A DNA stretch of 64,000 nucleotides. Source: Pratylenchus scribneri (Eukaryota > Nematoda > Chromadorea > Rhabditida > Pratylenchidae). Made by a program: the position numbers and the translations under genes. The stretch is taken from the NCBI GenBank assembly GCA_030063045.1, contig JAQSEB010000037.1, positions 1,302,001-1,366,000 on the forward strand, read 5' to 3'. Positions 41,380 to 53,165 of the stretch are shown here, piece by piece; positions within the stretch are counted from its first letter, which is position 1; every line of letters starts with the position of its first letter. A model generated the notes under the pieces. That model was given only the letters and a program-made list of their open reading frames with translations. It had not been told where the DNA came from and searched no databases.

Positions 41380-41570
41380 CTAACAAAATTAGAAGAAAAT
41401 AAATTTTAGATGAATTTTTTTATACCGTTCGAATGAAATAATGTTAAATTACATTAAAATTATCGATTAATTAGAAAAGATAAAAGAATATTTTGCACAA
41501 ATTAATTATATTCAATCAATTCTTCGGCTACTTTTGTGGCATTCAAATTTGTAAATAAAAGAAAATTTTT
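41380..41570 (-). pseudogene. duplicated 3' end of the cathepsin B-like gene
   Basis: The minus-strand ORF ending at 41502 finishes NLNATKVAEELIEYN, nearly the end of the protease at 42312 ([13 protein letters not shown]). Similarity continues into the 3' flank: AAATAAATTTTAGATGAAT appears near 41397 and 42224, and GAGCCAAAAAAT near 41359 and 42207. Only the last dozen or so codons and the 3' UTR were copied, so the rest of the 147-codon ORF (41502-41945) is not protease. Confidence 0.75.
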
Positions 41571-42311
41571 ACTTATATTTTCTTCCGATTCGAAAATACC
41601 GATCACTCGAAAATCCAGACTCCGAAAAAAATAATGAAGGAAAATGAGGAAAAAATGCTCACTTTTGTACTTAAATAACGTCATTCTCATATTTACCAAT
41701 TTATGAACGAATAATTTTCTAATATCCATATTTTCAGTAAAAATTTGGAAAAAAAATACAAAATAAAAACAAAAATATTTGGAGACGAAAAAAATTTTAA
41801 CGTAAGCGCCACTTTTTTCTATTGGAGGAACAAGATGAATGATAGCTAATTCGAAAGAGCTCGAAAAATTAAGTCTAATTAAGGGCAAGAGAAGTTGTGA
41901 CGACTTGCACGGCATCTTTACAAAGTTGAGCATGTTGCCGTGCAAATTAGAATTTTATTTTCTTGCAAAAGTTATTGATCTCTTTAAGATTCCTTTGCTC
42001 TCCTAGCCCTGTAAGTCCTAATCCTAAACTTAATTCTTGACTATAAGGAAAAAATGGTAATAAACATTTTTATTTTTGAATTTTATGCCAAAAATGGCAA
42101 TTTTGGGCTTCACTCATCGAGGCATATCGATTCAACTATAATTTGGCAGAAAAAATTTTTACCAAAATAAAGTGCTGAAATTTTTATTTTGCCAATGGAG
42201 TTTAGGAGCCAAAAAATATGAAAATAAATTTTAGATGAATATTTTATACCACCAATGATATAAAAATGTTTCAATTACATCAAATTTATCGAAAATATTT
42301 CAATAAATTAA

Positions 42312-45300
42312 TTATTCATTCAATTCTTCGGCCATTTTTGTGGCATTCAAATTTGCAACCGCATAATTGATTCCCCATGTCTCAATTTGGCATTCATCTT
42401 GGCCACGGGCAATTTTGAAGAATCCATTCATGCCCCAATCAGTGTTCCATGAATTTGCCACCTTAAAGAAATTAAATTAATTTTTAAATATTTTATATTA
42501 AGCCAAAAGCTAATTTTTATATTATTTTTATATAACTTTTTGGAATGCAATTTTTACCCTATTTTTATTTTTTTTACCCCAAAAATGACTTCTAATAAAT
42601 CAGAAACTGGTTTTAAACCCTACATACAAATCATATGCCAATTTGTAGATATTATTGATGAGACGCATTTTTTGCCATATAAATTTCCTAGTTTATAAAT
42701 TGAAACCGAGCATGTTAAGCAGTTTAAACCATATTTCCAGTTTTCGGTTTTAAATTCTTTAATTTTGGGCCAAAAACCAGATATTTTATATACTATTCGA
42801 TGCTTCTCGATGCGATCTAGAAATTGATAAAAGATTCGTAAGGTCTAAAACCTTTTTATAAACCAATTTTGGAAAAAAAAATAAATAAAAAATGGGTTAT
42901 AAAGATATTTTTTCTAAAATTTTAGATGCCAAAAGACATAAAATTATAATTAAATTCTTCTATTTAAATTAATAATAAAATATTCCCACTGACCAGCCAA
43001 TAGTCCGTTTCCGTAACATTATCAAATCCCCATCCAACAATGCGCACGGCATGCCCTCCGGCAACGCCCGAATCCTCGTCATGTTCATAGATGCCCGAAC
43101 TGTAGTGGAAAAAGTCATAGTAGACAACCTGAAATTGGGTCAAAATAATTCGACCGAATTAATTTCGAAGCAGACCATATCCGCCTCGACCGGTCCCCCC
43201 TCAATGATGGCATTCATTATTTGCTCTTCGTTCACATTATCCTCCAAATGCACTGGTTTCAAACCTGAAAAAATAGCAAATTTACATTTTTTGATTTAAT
43301 ATTTTTTAATTAAATTCTGAAGAATTTTATTAAATATTTTTTATAATATTTTGTAATCAAATAATTGTCAAACCATAGGCTAAAATTTGTCCAAAAAATT
43401 AAAATTTTTTTTATTTTGGACCATTTTTTGCCGATTTTGGTCTCAAAATTTTTTGCAGTTTTTATTAAATTTAAATCCACTAATTCTTTCTTTAATTAAT
43501 CATTCCCAATCCAGGCGGAACTTTTCTGTTATGTGAGCCCCCTATCAAATTAGCCTTTTATTTGTTCCCTCTAAAATTTTCATGATTAAATTGATGAATT
43601 CACTCATCAAAATGATTTGATATGAAGCAAGGATGTCGGATTCGTCATTAGCATCCAAAATCACTTCTATTGCTTGGATTTCAAATTTTTTGGTAGAGGA
43701 GTGAGCTCATAACGTAAAAGTATCATCAAAGTTTTACCGAAAATACTCTTTTAATTTTCCATGGGGAATTATTTTTCAATCTTCCCAAAATGTGGGGAAT
43801 TAATAGAGTATTTATGATACAATGAAAACAAATTTACTGAATTTCAATCTAAACTTAGAAAACTAAGTAAGGCTGGTTTAAAAAGCTTATCAGCTAATTT
43901 TTATTATCTTAAATTTTATATTTAAATATTTTTTAAAAAATTTTTCACTCACCAAATTGTTTGTCCTTTTTGTAGTTTGCCTTATAGTAACGATTTTCGC
44001 ATCGATGTTTGCATCTAAAAATATTCCAAAATATTTAAAAATAATAAATAAAATATACAAAAACTTGCCTTGGTGTCATATACATGTGGTCGGCATGCGG
44101 CGGGAATGGATATGGCTTACAGCCTTTTTTACTCCCATATTCTCCACCACTGCATACTCCTTTTGTGTGCCAAAATGTGAAAGCATTTTCGGGATATCCT
44201 CCTTCACAACTATGATGGAAAAAAGAGAATAAATTTCATTTTAAAATTATAAAACTTTTTTCGGTACTTGTTAATTATTTTACTTCAGATTTATTTGGTC
44301 AATTAGAGAAAAGTAACGGTAGCCTCATTGGTCATCCGGTATAGAGTTAAGGTCATTCAGGGCATATTTTATCATCTCATGTATCCCTGACCCTAATACT
44401 AATCACGTATAAGGGGGCCCTTCATTCAAAAAAAATCTACAAAGCAATAAATTAATAATTACCTGTTTTTCTTTAAATTTAATTTATTTCTGCGATCATT
44501 TTGTATTACAAAAATTAAAAATAAACATGTTTTGATATACATTTATTTGACTTTGGTCTATATTTATATTGCTATTGTCATTCACTATTTCTTTAATAAA
44601 AGCCTATTTTTAATCATTAAATTATCCTTCGAATATTTGTGAATATTCCCAAAGTTAATTTATCAAAAATTTTTTTTTGTCTTTTTTGGCACTTTTTTTA
44701 AATCTACCTATCCTATTCTAATTGTAAATATTTCCAAAATTAACACATCAAAATATGTGAACAGAAAAAAATTGTTTCTTGTCTTTTTGGTATCATTTTT
44801 ATAATTTTTGACGAGCTTACCCATAACTTTTCGTTTCACAGCTGAGAATGTCCTCCGATGAAACATTCATTTTCAATTCACCTCCACTCCCAATGCAAAT
44901 TCGATCCTGCATTACGGAAGCAGATGCCACGGCCCAACAACTTCCACAGCCGGATTGATCCTTTAAAATTTGCATAAAATTTCCCTAAAAAAATTCCGAA
45001 ATTTTGCCTGAATTTGATTGATTACATCCGCACATTTTGGCCATTTTTCGCGTGCATCAAATTGTTCGACCGGATCCGGTTTTGGCGCTGCCAATTTTTG
45101 GACATTGTCCGGCTTTGCCATCAATATTTCGCCTCCTCCATGTTTTGGCTTCTTCTCCAAATGGTCCTGGCGGCGAAGGCCAAGCCAACGGCGCATTTCC
45201 TCCTTTGGCATTTCCGCAAAACGGGGATGCAATTTTGCCTAATTTTGGTGATTTTTTAAAGGGAAAAAATATAAATTTTCTTACGGTCCATTTTTTCTGT

Positions 45301-45506
45301 ATTTTATTGAGCCTTTCAACATGCGCTTTTGCTTCAATTCGAAGTTGTGCCCGAGCAATGCCAATTTTTGGAGGAGATTGGACTATTTTTGGCGATTCCT
45401 CATTTTCTGACAAGATGTCGGAATTTGGCGACTGTTCATTTGTTGCCAAAATATGCACAAGACAAAAAGGCAAAAGAAAAAGAATAATAATTGGTAAATT
45501 CGACAT
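42312..45506 (-). CDS. cathepsin B-like cysteine protease 1 (8 exons, 389 aa)
   Basis: Exons: 45506-45285, 45238-45008, 44960-44821, 44209-44069, 44014-43953, 43264-43176, 43128-42994, 42461-42312; phases are consistent throughout. A secreted papain-family (C1A) endopeptidase: signal peptide ([20 protein letters not shown]), propeptide, then the catalytic Cys159 in DQSGCGSCW, His321 in [11 protein letters not shown] and Asn343 in ANSWNTDWG. '[13 protein letters not shown]' and '[13 protein letters not shown]' are cathepsin B wording; the last is the occluding-loop region, where one His of the usual pair is displaced. The active site is complete, so an active enzyme is expected, in the gut or secretions as in other nematodes. 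Two introns have GC donors: 45007 (CAG|GCAAAA) and 44068 (AAG|GCAAGT). A paralogue of 53166-56108 with the same intron positions; exons 3 and 5 have equal lengths (140 and 62 nt). Confidence 0.92.
42540..42900. repeat. foldback element (TTTTTACCCCAAAA family) in protease intron
   Basis: TTTTTTTACCCCAAAAATGA opens it near 42569. The left half has AATAAATCAGAAACTGGTTT, ACCCTAC and GATGAGACGCAT; the right half carries the complements (CGATGCTTCTCGATGCGATC, GTCTAAAACC). Same family as 56865-57192 and 60450-60856. Confidence 0.65.
44270..44450. repeat. C-rich-loop repeat related to 55667-55872, in protease intron
   Basis: Contains ATGTATCCCTGACCCTAA and AAGGGGGCCCTTCATT, matching words in the foldback at 55667-55872 (TGACCCTAACCC, AGGGGGATCCTTCACTT). 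Terminal inverted repeats are not clear in this copy. Confidence 0.45.
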
Positions 45507-47071
45507 TTCGCTCTATATAAATTAAATTTAATACAAAAATATAAATTAATTTTTATTTAACTGAAAATTTAATGGAATTTTTTCTTTAAATTTATTTAAT
45601 TTAAAAAGCAAGTATGTTACTTATGCATTGTTAAATGTACGCAGATCTGAAAAATTTTTTTTAAATTCTTATTCTATTACTCATATTTGATTGTAAAACG
45701 ATGAAAAACATTATATTAGGCGATTTTAGGATTGATAAATTTTGGGGATACTTAAGGGGAGGAAAAAAGCAGATAAGTACAGCTAATATTATAGAAAAAA
45801 TTTGTCTAAATTCTTTTTATTTAGAAAAGTTTGAGTTAAAAATTCTTGCAATTTCTCAATTAACCAAAATGTTAATAAAAATGGCATTGTTTAATTTTAA
45901 TTACAGATTAAAAATAAAATGTTAATGTGTAAAATTTAAAGAATTTTTAATTTAATCTAATGAAAATTTTGCTAATGAATTTTTATGATATTTGTGGATT
46001 GTTTCGAATATAACTTTTTATATAAAGCACAGAAAATTGACAAAATTCCTAAAAAGGGTGCGGCGACCAATTATGATCAAATTGGAAACCGGAACACTAT
46101 CCAAAAATTAACAAAAATGAAGAAGAAGCAATCAAGATATATAATAATGCTTTGATAATTTGATAAGAAGAAGGAGAGGGCAAATATGGGAATGGAAAAT
46201 TGGGCAAAAATTGAGTAATAAAATCAGCCATGATGTTTTAGGGAGGAAAAAGACAAAATATAATTTTTTTATTGGATGCCCATTTTTGGGTGAGAAAGGA
46301 GGACACACCCATTAAAATACCATGATAATTCATAATTCAGGATTAATTCAGAAAAATGAAAAAAATTTTGAAATGAAACATCAAAACATATTAAATTAAA
46401 AATACTATTATATTTTGGTGTTATGTCATGTGAATTCCTTTGTTCATTTAATATTAAAATTCAAAAATTCGTTTTTGTATTTTGATTAGCCTACATAAAA
46501 TTAAATGGAAAATTAATTTATCTAAAAGAATTAAAAATGTCAAATAGATTATAGTGGTTCAATGATTCGTCTTAAAGCACAAAATCAATTGATATGAATT
46601 CTTTATTTGATAATGATTTTGATTAGGTTTAATCAATTCTAACTTCGTTTTGAACCAAAAATGTTTTACACACTTCAATAACCTTTAATTTTGGCAATTA
46701 ATTAATAAATCTGGACATATTGCATCATTTGATAATGAATTTTGGCTTATGTTAACGAATTAGCTTTGAACTGAAAAAGAAAATATTTAATTTTGACCAT
46801 GTCATAAAAAATTGGATACTATTTGATGAGTTTTGACAAACTCTATCAAATTTTATATATGCTTTCTGAATATAGGGCAAAACCTTAAACCATTTTATTT
46901 TTTTTGGCATTATCAACTATATTTTCAAACAATTTCAATTTCAATACTTTTTAAGACAAATAATTTTTTTCGACAATTTATTTTTAAATTTATTTATTCA
47001 ATATCTAATTTTTTTATTCTTTAATTAAAAATGCAATTTGAATTTTCTTTCGTTATATCTTCCACAAATTT
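45507..47071. other. no gene; intergenic AT-rich region
   Basis: 1.6 kb between protease 1 and the collagen 3' end. Bases 45640-45712 are a repeat also present at 63078-63540, there interrupted by a MITE. The ORF at 45701-45925 is Lys/Ile/Leu-rich, lacks neighbours or splice context and is not accepted. Confidence 0.5.
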
Positions 47072-49278
47072 CTAAACACGCTTAAGCTTCTTTGCTTTGG
47101 CTCGTCGTCGATAACCGCCAGCCGGATTGGTGCCAGCCGAAGGGGCAACAGCAACACTGGGGGCAGGGGCTGGGGCCACTGAAGGGGAAGTGCCACCGCC
47201 GTAACCTGCATTGCCACCGGCATTTCCACCAGCGGATGGGGCAACTGATGGTCCCGTTCCAGCAGAAGTGCCAGCCGATTGACCGCCATATCCGCCATTG
47301 GCTGCACCGCCTCCAGTCGAAGTTGTACCTCCACTGCCGACACTTTTACCGGTCATTTCGCCTGTTCGACCAGGGCATGGACAATATTGGGCATCTTGGC
47401 CAGGACCAGTGGAAGGACCCGGTTGTCCGGGTTGACCATCGCTTCCAGGCTGCCCAGCTGGACCAGGTGGGCCAGGCTGGCCTGGAGGTCCGGGGACGGC
47501 GGCAGGCGGTGAGCTTAAGTGTAAAAATAATTATTATTTTTTAATATTTTCAAAAATAATTTTTTATTCTTTAAAAAATTTTTTAAAAATGTTTAGCAAT
47601 TTTTAAAAATTTTTTTTATAATTTTCTTAAAATTTTTTGATAAATTTTTGTAATTTTTTATTAGATTATTTTATTAAATTCACCCTCCAGGCTGTCCATT
47701 GGGTCCAGGTGGTCCGGCTGGTCCAGGCGGCCCTTTTGGTCCTGGTGTGCTTGTGCCTCGAGTTCCGGGTGTACCTGGTTGGCCTGGCGATCCTGGCTGA
47801 CCCGGTTGGCCATTGGGACCAGCATCTCCGGGCGGTCCAGATGGTCCTGGTTGACCCTTAAAAATGATTAGAATTTGAGGTGAATATTTCCATATAGAGA
47901 ATTACCGAATTTCCTCCCTGTCCAGGTTGTCCATTTTGGCCGGGTGGTCCAGCGGGTCCAGGTGGCCCATTCCCTCCAGGAGGACCGGGTGGCCCAGCCG
48001 GACATGATTGGCAGCCGCCCTTCGATGTGGTCGTTCCACCGGTGGCCGCATTCCCGGATTGACCCGGTTGGCCGGGTTCACCATTTTCTCCTGGTTGGCC
48101 AGGTTGACCGGGAGGGCCGGGCTTAAATTTTGATATGAATTATTTCATTGATTATTTTTTAGTTATTTACTGGGCCCGGAGGACAGCTTTGAGCTCTTGC
48201 CGCACAATTGCATTGTCCACCACCGCCGCCAGTGCTTCCTTTATGATTTTATTTTAAATCAATTAATTGAAATTTGAAATTGTTTGAAAATAGATTGGGT
48301 ATTTAATAATTATTAAAATAAAATATATAATTCTCACTTAAATCTAAAAAATATTAATGTCACCGCTAATAGAAATTGGCCAATTCCATAATTAGCTAGA
48401 TGCCGTTTAGCCGATTTTGGAAATTTCGACTTCTAGACAACATACAGACTCGAGAAAGTGCTCATTAGAAACAGTATGGCCGATATAGTTCAATTTTATG
48501 ATTCTGTTTTAAAAATTAAACTGCTGTTTAAACCAAAACCATTTTAATTTTATTAATTCTGTCAGTCATTAATTCGGGTCTGAAATTAAAATTTCTTAAT
48601 GTAAATCGTCTAAACCGAGAATAATTAGCCTATTCCTAAATCGAGAGATTTCTATAAGCCATGATTTCCAAAATTATTAGCCCAGCAGCTATCTAAATAG
48701 TGAATTTCGGTATTTATTAATTTTCAATATTTTTTTACAAATAGATCAGAACGGATGTTAGCTTTAATATAATTAATCCTATACAAAATTCTTATTTAAT
48801 TTTTTTAAAAATGGTGGATAAAATTGAAGAAATTATTTACAAAAAATTCTCCCGGTTTTTCAAAATATGCGCCCAGATAAAATTGAAGAAAAATATTTAC
48901 AAAATTATCGCCCAAAAACCAACCACCAGTAGAAGCGCCACCTCCGCCAACTGCCGATTCCCCTCCTCCTCCATAGCCGCCTTGCCTTTTGTGCTTTTGT
49001 TGATTGCCGCTGCGTTTTTCACGTTGTTGATGGAAAATTGAATTGAATTGTTCCCCTCGGCGGGCATGCATCATTCCCCGCCAAGCATCATTGGCAATGC
49101 CGGTGAATTCGTCCAAATCCGCGTGGATTTCATCGTACAGGGAATTGATGTCACGAAAGAGGGAAGCGCAAATGAACAGGCTGCCCAAAATAATCACAGC
49201 AGTTCCACCAATGGCGACACTCAGAATTGTACGAGTGCCGGAATAGGATGGAGGAGGAGCCAAATTCGTTGTTTTCAT
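47072..49278 (-). CDS. nematode cuticle collagen (5 exons, 417 aa)
   Basis: Exons: 49278-48924, 48238-48171, 48121-47906, 47856-47684, 47513-47072; phases are consistent. An extracellular structural protein of the cuticle. The N-terminal cuticle-collagen domain begins with a membrane segment ([20 protein letters not shown]), then the '[15 protein letters not shown]' region, then a furin-type cleavage site (REKR, in [11 protein letters not shown]). After a Gly-rich spacer with CNC come Gly-X-Y blocks ([18 protein letters not shown] and so on) interrupted at Cys clusters (CQSCP; YCPCP). The C-terminus is a long Gly/Ala/Ser/Pro low-complexity domain ending in a basic KAKKLKRV. The 685-nt first intron holds only AT-rich DNA. 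GC content rises sharply in the collagen exons because of Gly/Pro codons. This gene is the firmest single marker that the DNA is from a nematode. Confidence 0.95.
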
Positions 49279-50881
49279 TGCTCTAAAAAGTAGGAATAAT
49301 TGTTTTATTATATGAAAAGGTTAGATATTTTTATGAATTTTTGTTCATTTCTAGAATAGATTATGGCAGTTCTAAACAGGGATCAGTTTTAAATCAGGTT
49401 TTTTTCTCTTTTTGAAGTTTTCGAATTTTCTCTTATTTTCTGTTTGAGTAAAAATTCTCAATTTCGGTTTTAAATTACATCGATTTTCTCAAACCGAAAC
49501 CGACCACCATCTAGCCTAATCATTTGACTAAAAGCATTAAAACTCATAAACCATATTTCCTAATTTCTATTTTGGATATATAATGTGCAAATTTACATAG
49601 AATATTAAATTTTTGTTTGAATTTTAGACTAATTTATTGTTTTAATTTTAATTTGATTTGTTGAAAATTAAATTCTAGAAATTACAAATCAATTAATCAA
49701 AGGCAAAATTTAATTTTAAAGAGGAAATTTTTAAGAAAATAATATTATTCAAGGTTTAATGAATATTGCATAAAGCATAATGTGCGCTTTTATACACCCG
49801 AATATCCTTGGTAAAAATTATTTATTGGCAATATGAAATCAATTGGTTTCAGTCCGAGTCCGAGACAATAAAGAATGTCTTTATGATTGGTCAATTTTTT
49901 GCTAATAATTAATTTTCATACTGGCTGGGGCGATTTTTCGGCAATTGAGTGTTAATTGTTTTATTGCTTTGTGGCCCATCCAAAAAAAAAACGAAAAAAA
50001 GTCGCATGGACCGTCTTAGTTCATTCTTTTTTTTTAAATATAATTATTATCAACCCATCATTTTGGTTTCACCTTTTTGTCCAATATTTATGTTGGCCAT
50101 TCCACGATGCCTTTAGGCCAATTCTCACAGGAGTTGACCATTTTGGGCAATTTATTATTCAAAAAAAGATTGAATGGTTTCACTTCATATTTTCGGGTTG
50201 TGCTCATTTTCATTGTTTTTGCAACAAATTTGCCTCTCTTTTAAAACTGCAGTAATAATAATTTTTTTTATGTTGGGTAACCCCCGCCGTAGAATGGGGC
50301 ATTCACATTGATGCTGATGTTCGCTCTTTCTCTTTATAAATGATTATTTATGGTTGCGCAATGCGCATGTTCGCATATGGAAAATAAGGTTGTCTTCATT
50401 GTGGAAAAAAAAAGTTGTGAACGCAAATATCAATTAAAAACAAAGATCAGAATCAACAGAAATTGAATTTATATATTTATTTTCAATATCTTTAACATAA
50501 TTATTCCCTTTTGATTAGCTAAAATATAATATTAATTTTAAAATTATTTACTTAAATTTTGTTCCATCTTTCTTCCACAGCAGGTCATTAATTGTTAGAT
50601 AATAAAATGTGTTTAATTTATGTAATTATCAAACCTTATATAAGTTTTAATTTAATAAATAAGCTGGGTATTAAATTAAAGTTGTGAACGCGACTATCAA
50701 TTAAAAACAAAGATCAGAGCAGCAATTGAATAACATTTATAAATTTATTTTCAATATTTTAACATTATTTTTTCTGATTAATAGAATATATTGATGAGCT
50801 GAAAAATTTATTTTTTAGTAATGCAAATTTTATTATATCTAAAAATGTGTTTTTAAATATTAGATCTTAATAAAGGATTAT
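49279..50881. other. no gene; upstream of collagen, with a repeated block
   Basis: Presumed collagen promoter side on the left. Two copies of an about 105-bp block, GTTGTGAACGC..AYTATCAATTAAAAACAAAGATCAGA then TTTATTTTCAATAT..TTTAACAT, lie at about 50413-50520 and 50680-50785. No supported ORF. Confidence 0.5.
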
Positions 50882-51658
50882 TTGGAAATTGAACGTAAAA
50901 TGAAGTCAATTTTCAATCAAATTAAGGATGGTAAGCAGAAGGAAAATGTTTTGATCAATTATTTCTCATCAATAGATCCGGTGCTTCGCGGGGCCTACTA
51001 TCCCTACGAGAATTTGAAAAGAGAAGAGCAAGAAACGATCTTCGGGAATCGCAATCGTTTTGTTAAACATGCAAAGGGTTATAATCACTGGCCATCGGGT
51101 CGTGGAATATACAAAAATAAAGAGGAGACACTCTCTGTTTGGGTTAATAAGCATGAACATTAGCAATTTGCTTGCAAAGAGGAAGGGGCAAATGTTGGCC
51201 AAGTGCTCAAATGTCTGAACAAGTTAGTGAATGCAATTGAATCCAAATCCAATGTGAAATTCGAACGAGATGAACGTCTTGGATGGCTCATTTTCTCTCT
51301 TACCGCTTTGGTAATTTTTCCTATAATTTTGCTAAATTTCAATTTCATACATTCAGGGTACAGCCATGCGAGCATCTGTCTACATCAAATTGCCAAAAAG
51401 CAGCGCAAATCGGGAAAAATTCCATCAAATTTGCGATGGTCTCAACTTGAAAGTTAGTGAATACCATGGCGAAGATTCAATGAACGAGGACAGTGTTGTC
51501 TACGATTTAGCCAACAAGGACTTTTTGGCTTGACTGAATTTAAGGGTAGGTCCAAATGTTTTCTTTTTTAAAACAATTCGTACAATTTTGCAGCGGTCAA
51601 ACAAATGTACGATGGTGTGAAGGAATTGATCAAGTTGGAGAAGCAGGCAAAGGCCTAG
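50882..51658 (+). pseudogene. arginine kinase pseudogene (partial, N-terminus missing)
   Basis: Arginine kinase moves phosphate between ATP and phospho-arginine. Recognisable pieces in order: 'LRGAYYPYENLKREEQ', 'PSGRGIYKNKEETLSVWVN' (family PTGRGIYHN...FLVWVNEEDH), 'GQVLKCLNKLVNAIE', then past an intron at 51311-51356 'TAMRASVYIKLPK' and 'SVVYDLANK', then past a second intron (51546-51593) 'AVKQMYDGVKELIKLEKQ'. The first third of the enzyme is absent. A TAG at 51161-51163 interrupts the frame after VNKHEH, and a shift near 51525-51535 turns the expected NKxxLGLTEF into a stop. Introns are retained, so this is a decayed genomic duplicate and not a retrocopy. Non-functional by sequence. Confidence 0.85.
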
Positions 51659-53165
51659 AAAGAAGGAACTGTGAATTTGGATGCATGTGTTTTGATGCGA
51701 ATATTTGAGAGTAACAGACAAGCAAGAACGCAAGAATAATTTTTGACCAAACAAACATTTTCAATTTTTTTAGCAACTGATGAACAAAAAGGAATCAAAT
51801 AAAATTTAAATAGACAATATGAAAATTTAATTCATTATTTAATACGTCAATTCCCTGTACCATCCACATCCACACCCTTTGTACCAAATTTTGATAACAA
51901 TGGGTGTGGGTGGGTGTATGGCCAAACCCATATTAAATATATTTTTTTTCTTCGAAACCATAGATAAAATTTTTTTAAATTAGTCTTATTATGATATTAA
52001 AAATATTGAAATTGTAGATGATTGTCATTAATAAAATGGAATAATGAAGGGGCACTCCCAGAAAAATCGCAGTGATTTTGATATCCGGAATGGGAGAATA
52101 TTAATTTTCAAATTTTTATGAGATCATTTATTTTTTATTTTTATAATTATTAAAAATGGTAATAAAGGCCAGGAGGAATTGAAGAAACACAAAACAGGAG
52201 GAATTATTTTAAGCGAAAACACAAAACAGGCGGAATTATTCTAAGCGAAAACACAAACAGGCACACAAACAGGCGGAATTATTTTAAGCGAAAACACAAA
52301 ACAGGCGGAATTATTCTAAGCGAAAACACAAACAGGCGGAATTATTCTAAGCGAAAAAACAAACAGGCGGAATTATTCTAAGCGAAAACACAAAACAGGC
52401 GGAATTATTCTAAGCGAAAACACAAACAGGCGGAATTATTCTAAGCAAAAACACAAACAGGCGGAATTATTCTAAGCGAAAACACAAATAGGCGGAATTA
52501 TTCTAAGCGAAAACACAAACAGGCGGAATTATTCTAAGCAAAAACACAAACAGGCGGAATTATAAGCGAAAACACAAAACAGGCGGAAATATTTTAAGCG
52601 AAAACACAAAACAGGCGGAAATATTTTAAGCGAAAACACAAAACAGGCGGAATTAATTTAATGCAAAACAGATCGTATATATTTGAAATTTAATTTATTT
52701 CAAATTAAAAAAATTTTTATCATAACAAAAAATTGAAAAATATATAAATAAATTATTTAAAAATTTTAAATATTATTTTTCCAATTTATATCATATTTTA
52801 GAAAGATGGACAAACAAATGAATGATTATTAATGACTTTCTGTATAGAGCATTTTGATATTCAAATCAAATTTATGACTAGAAAGTTATGAGCTAAAAAA
52901 GAAAACCAACTATTTAGGCTTTTTGATTAATCAAAAGAAATTTGATTTATAACAATAATTTTTCAATCCAAATAAAAATTCGATTCAAGCAATTTTTATA
53001 AAATATTCAATTTATTTATTTGAATGATATGGACATTTTGGACAAAAATAAAAATATGAAAACATTTGATAATATTAATATTTTATTATTGTATTTTTTC
53101 ATTACATTATTTTTATCCACTTCTTTTTCTTTCTTTTGTTCCTTTCCATCATTATCCTTTTCTAG
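51659..53165. other. no gene; intergenic region containing satellite B
   Basis: Apart from satellite B (52178-52660) there is a GT-rich hairpin near 51859-51922 (CCATCCACATCCACACCC against GGGTGTGGGTGGGTG). No supported ORF. Confidence 0.5.
52178..52660. repeat. satellite B: about 31-bp unit, GGCGGAATTATTCTAAGCGAAAACACAAACA, about 16 copies
   Basis: Head-to-tail units of AACAGGCGGAATTATT followed by CTAAGCGAAAACACAA. On the minus strand the unit reads AATAATTCCGCCTGTTTGTG, then TTTTCGCTTAG, the same family as satellite C (58536-58805) but inverted, and it shares its core with satellites A and D. Intergenic, downstream of both flanking genes. Confidence 0.95.

Noticed and set aside
41502..41945. 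147-codon ORF as a gene
   Set aside because: Only its last dozen or so residues match the protease tail; the rest is AT-rich, low-complexity and lacks an N-terminal signal or catalytic residues.
45037..45525. Plus-strand ORFs opposite cathepsin B exons 1-2
   Set aside because: Antisense shadows of the protease exons, which have clear family motifs on the minus strand.
47092..48126. Plus-strand ORFs opposite the collagen exons
   Set aside because: Reading of Gly-Pro-rich codons on the wrong strand; the minus strand gives a coherent cuticle collagen.
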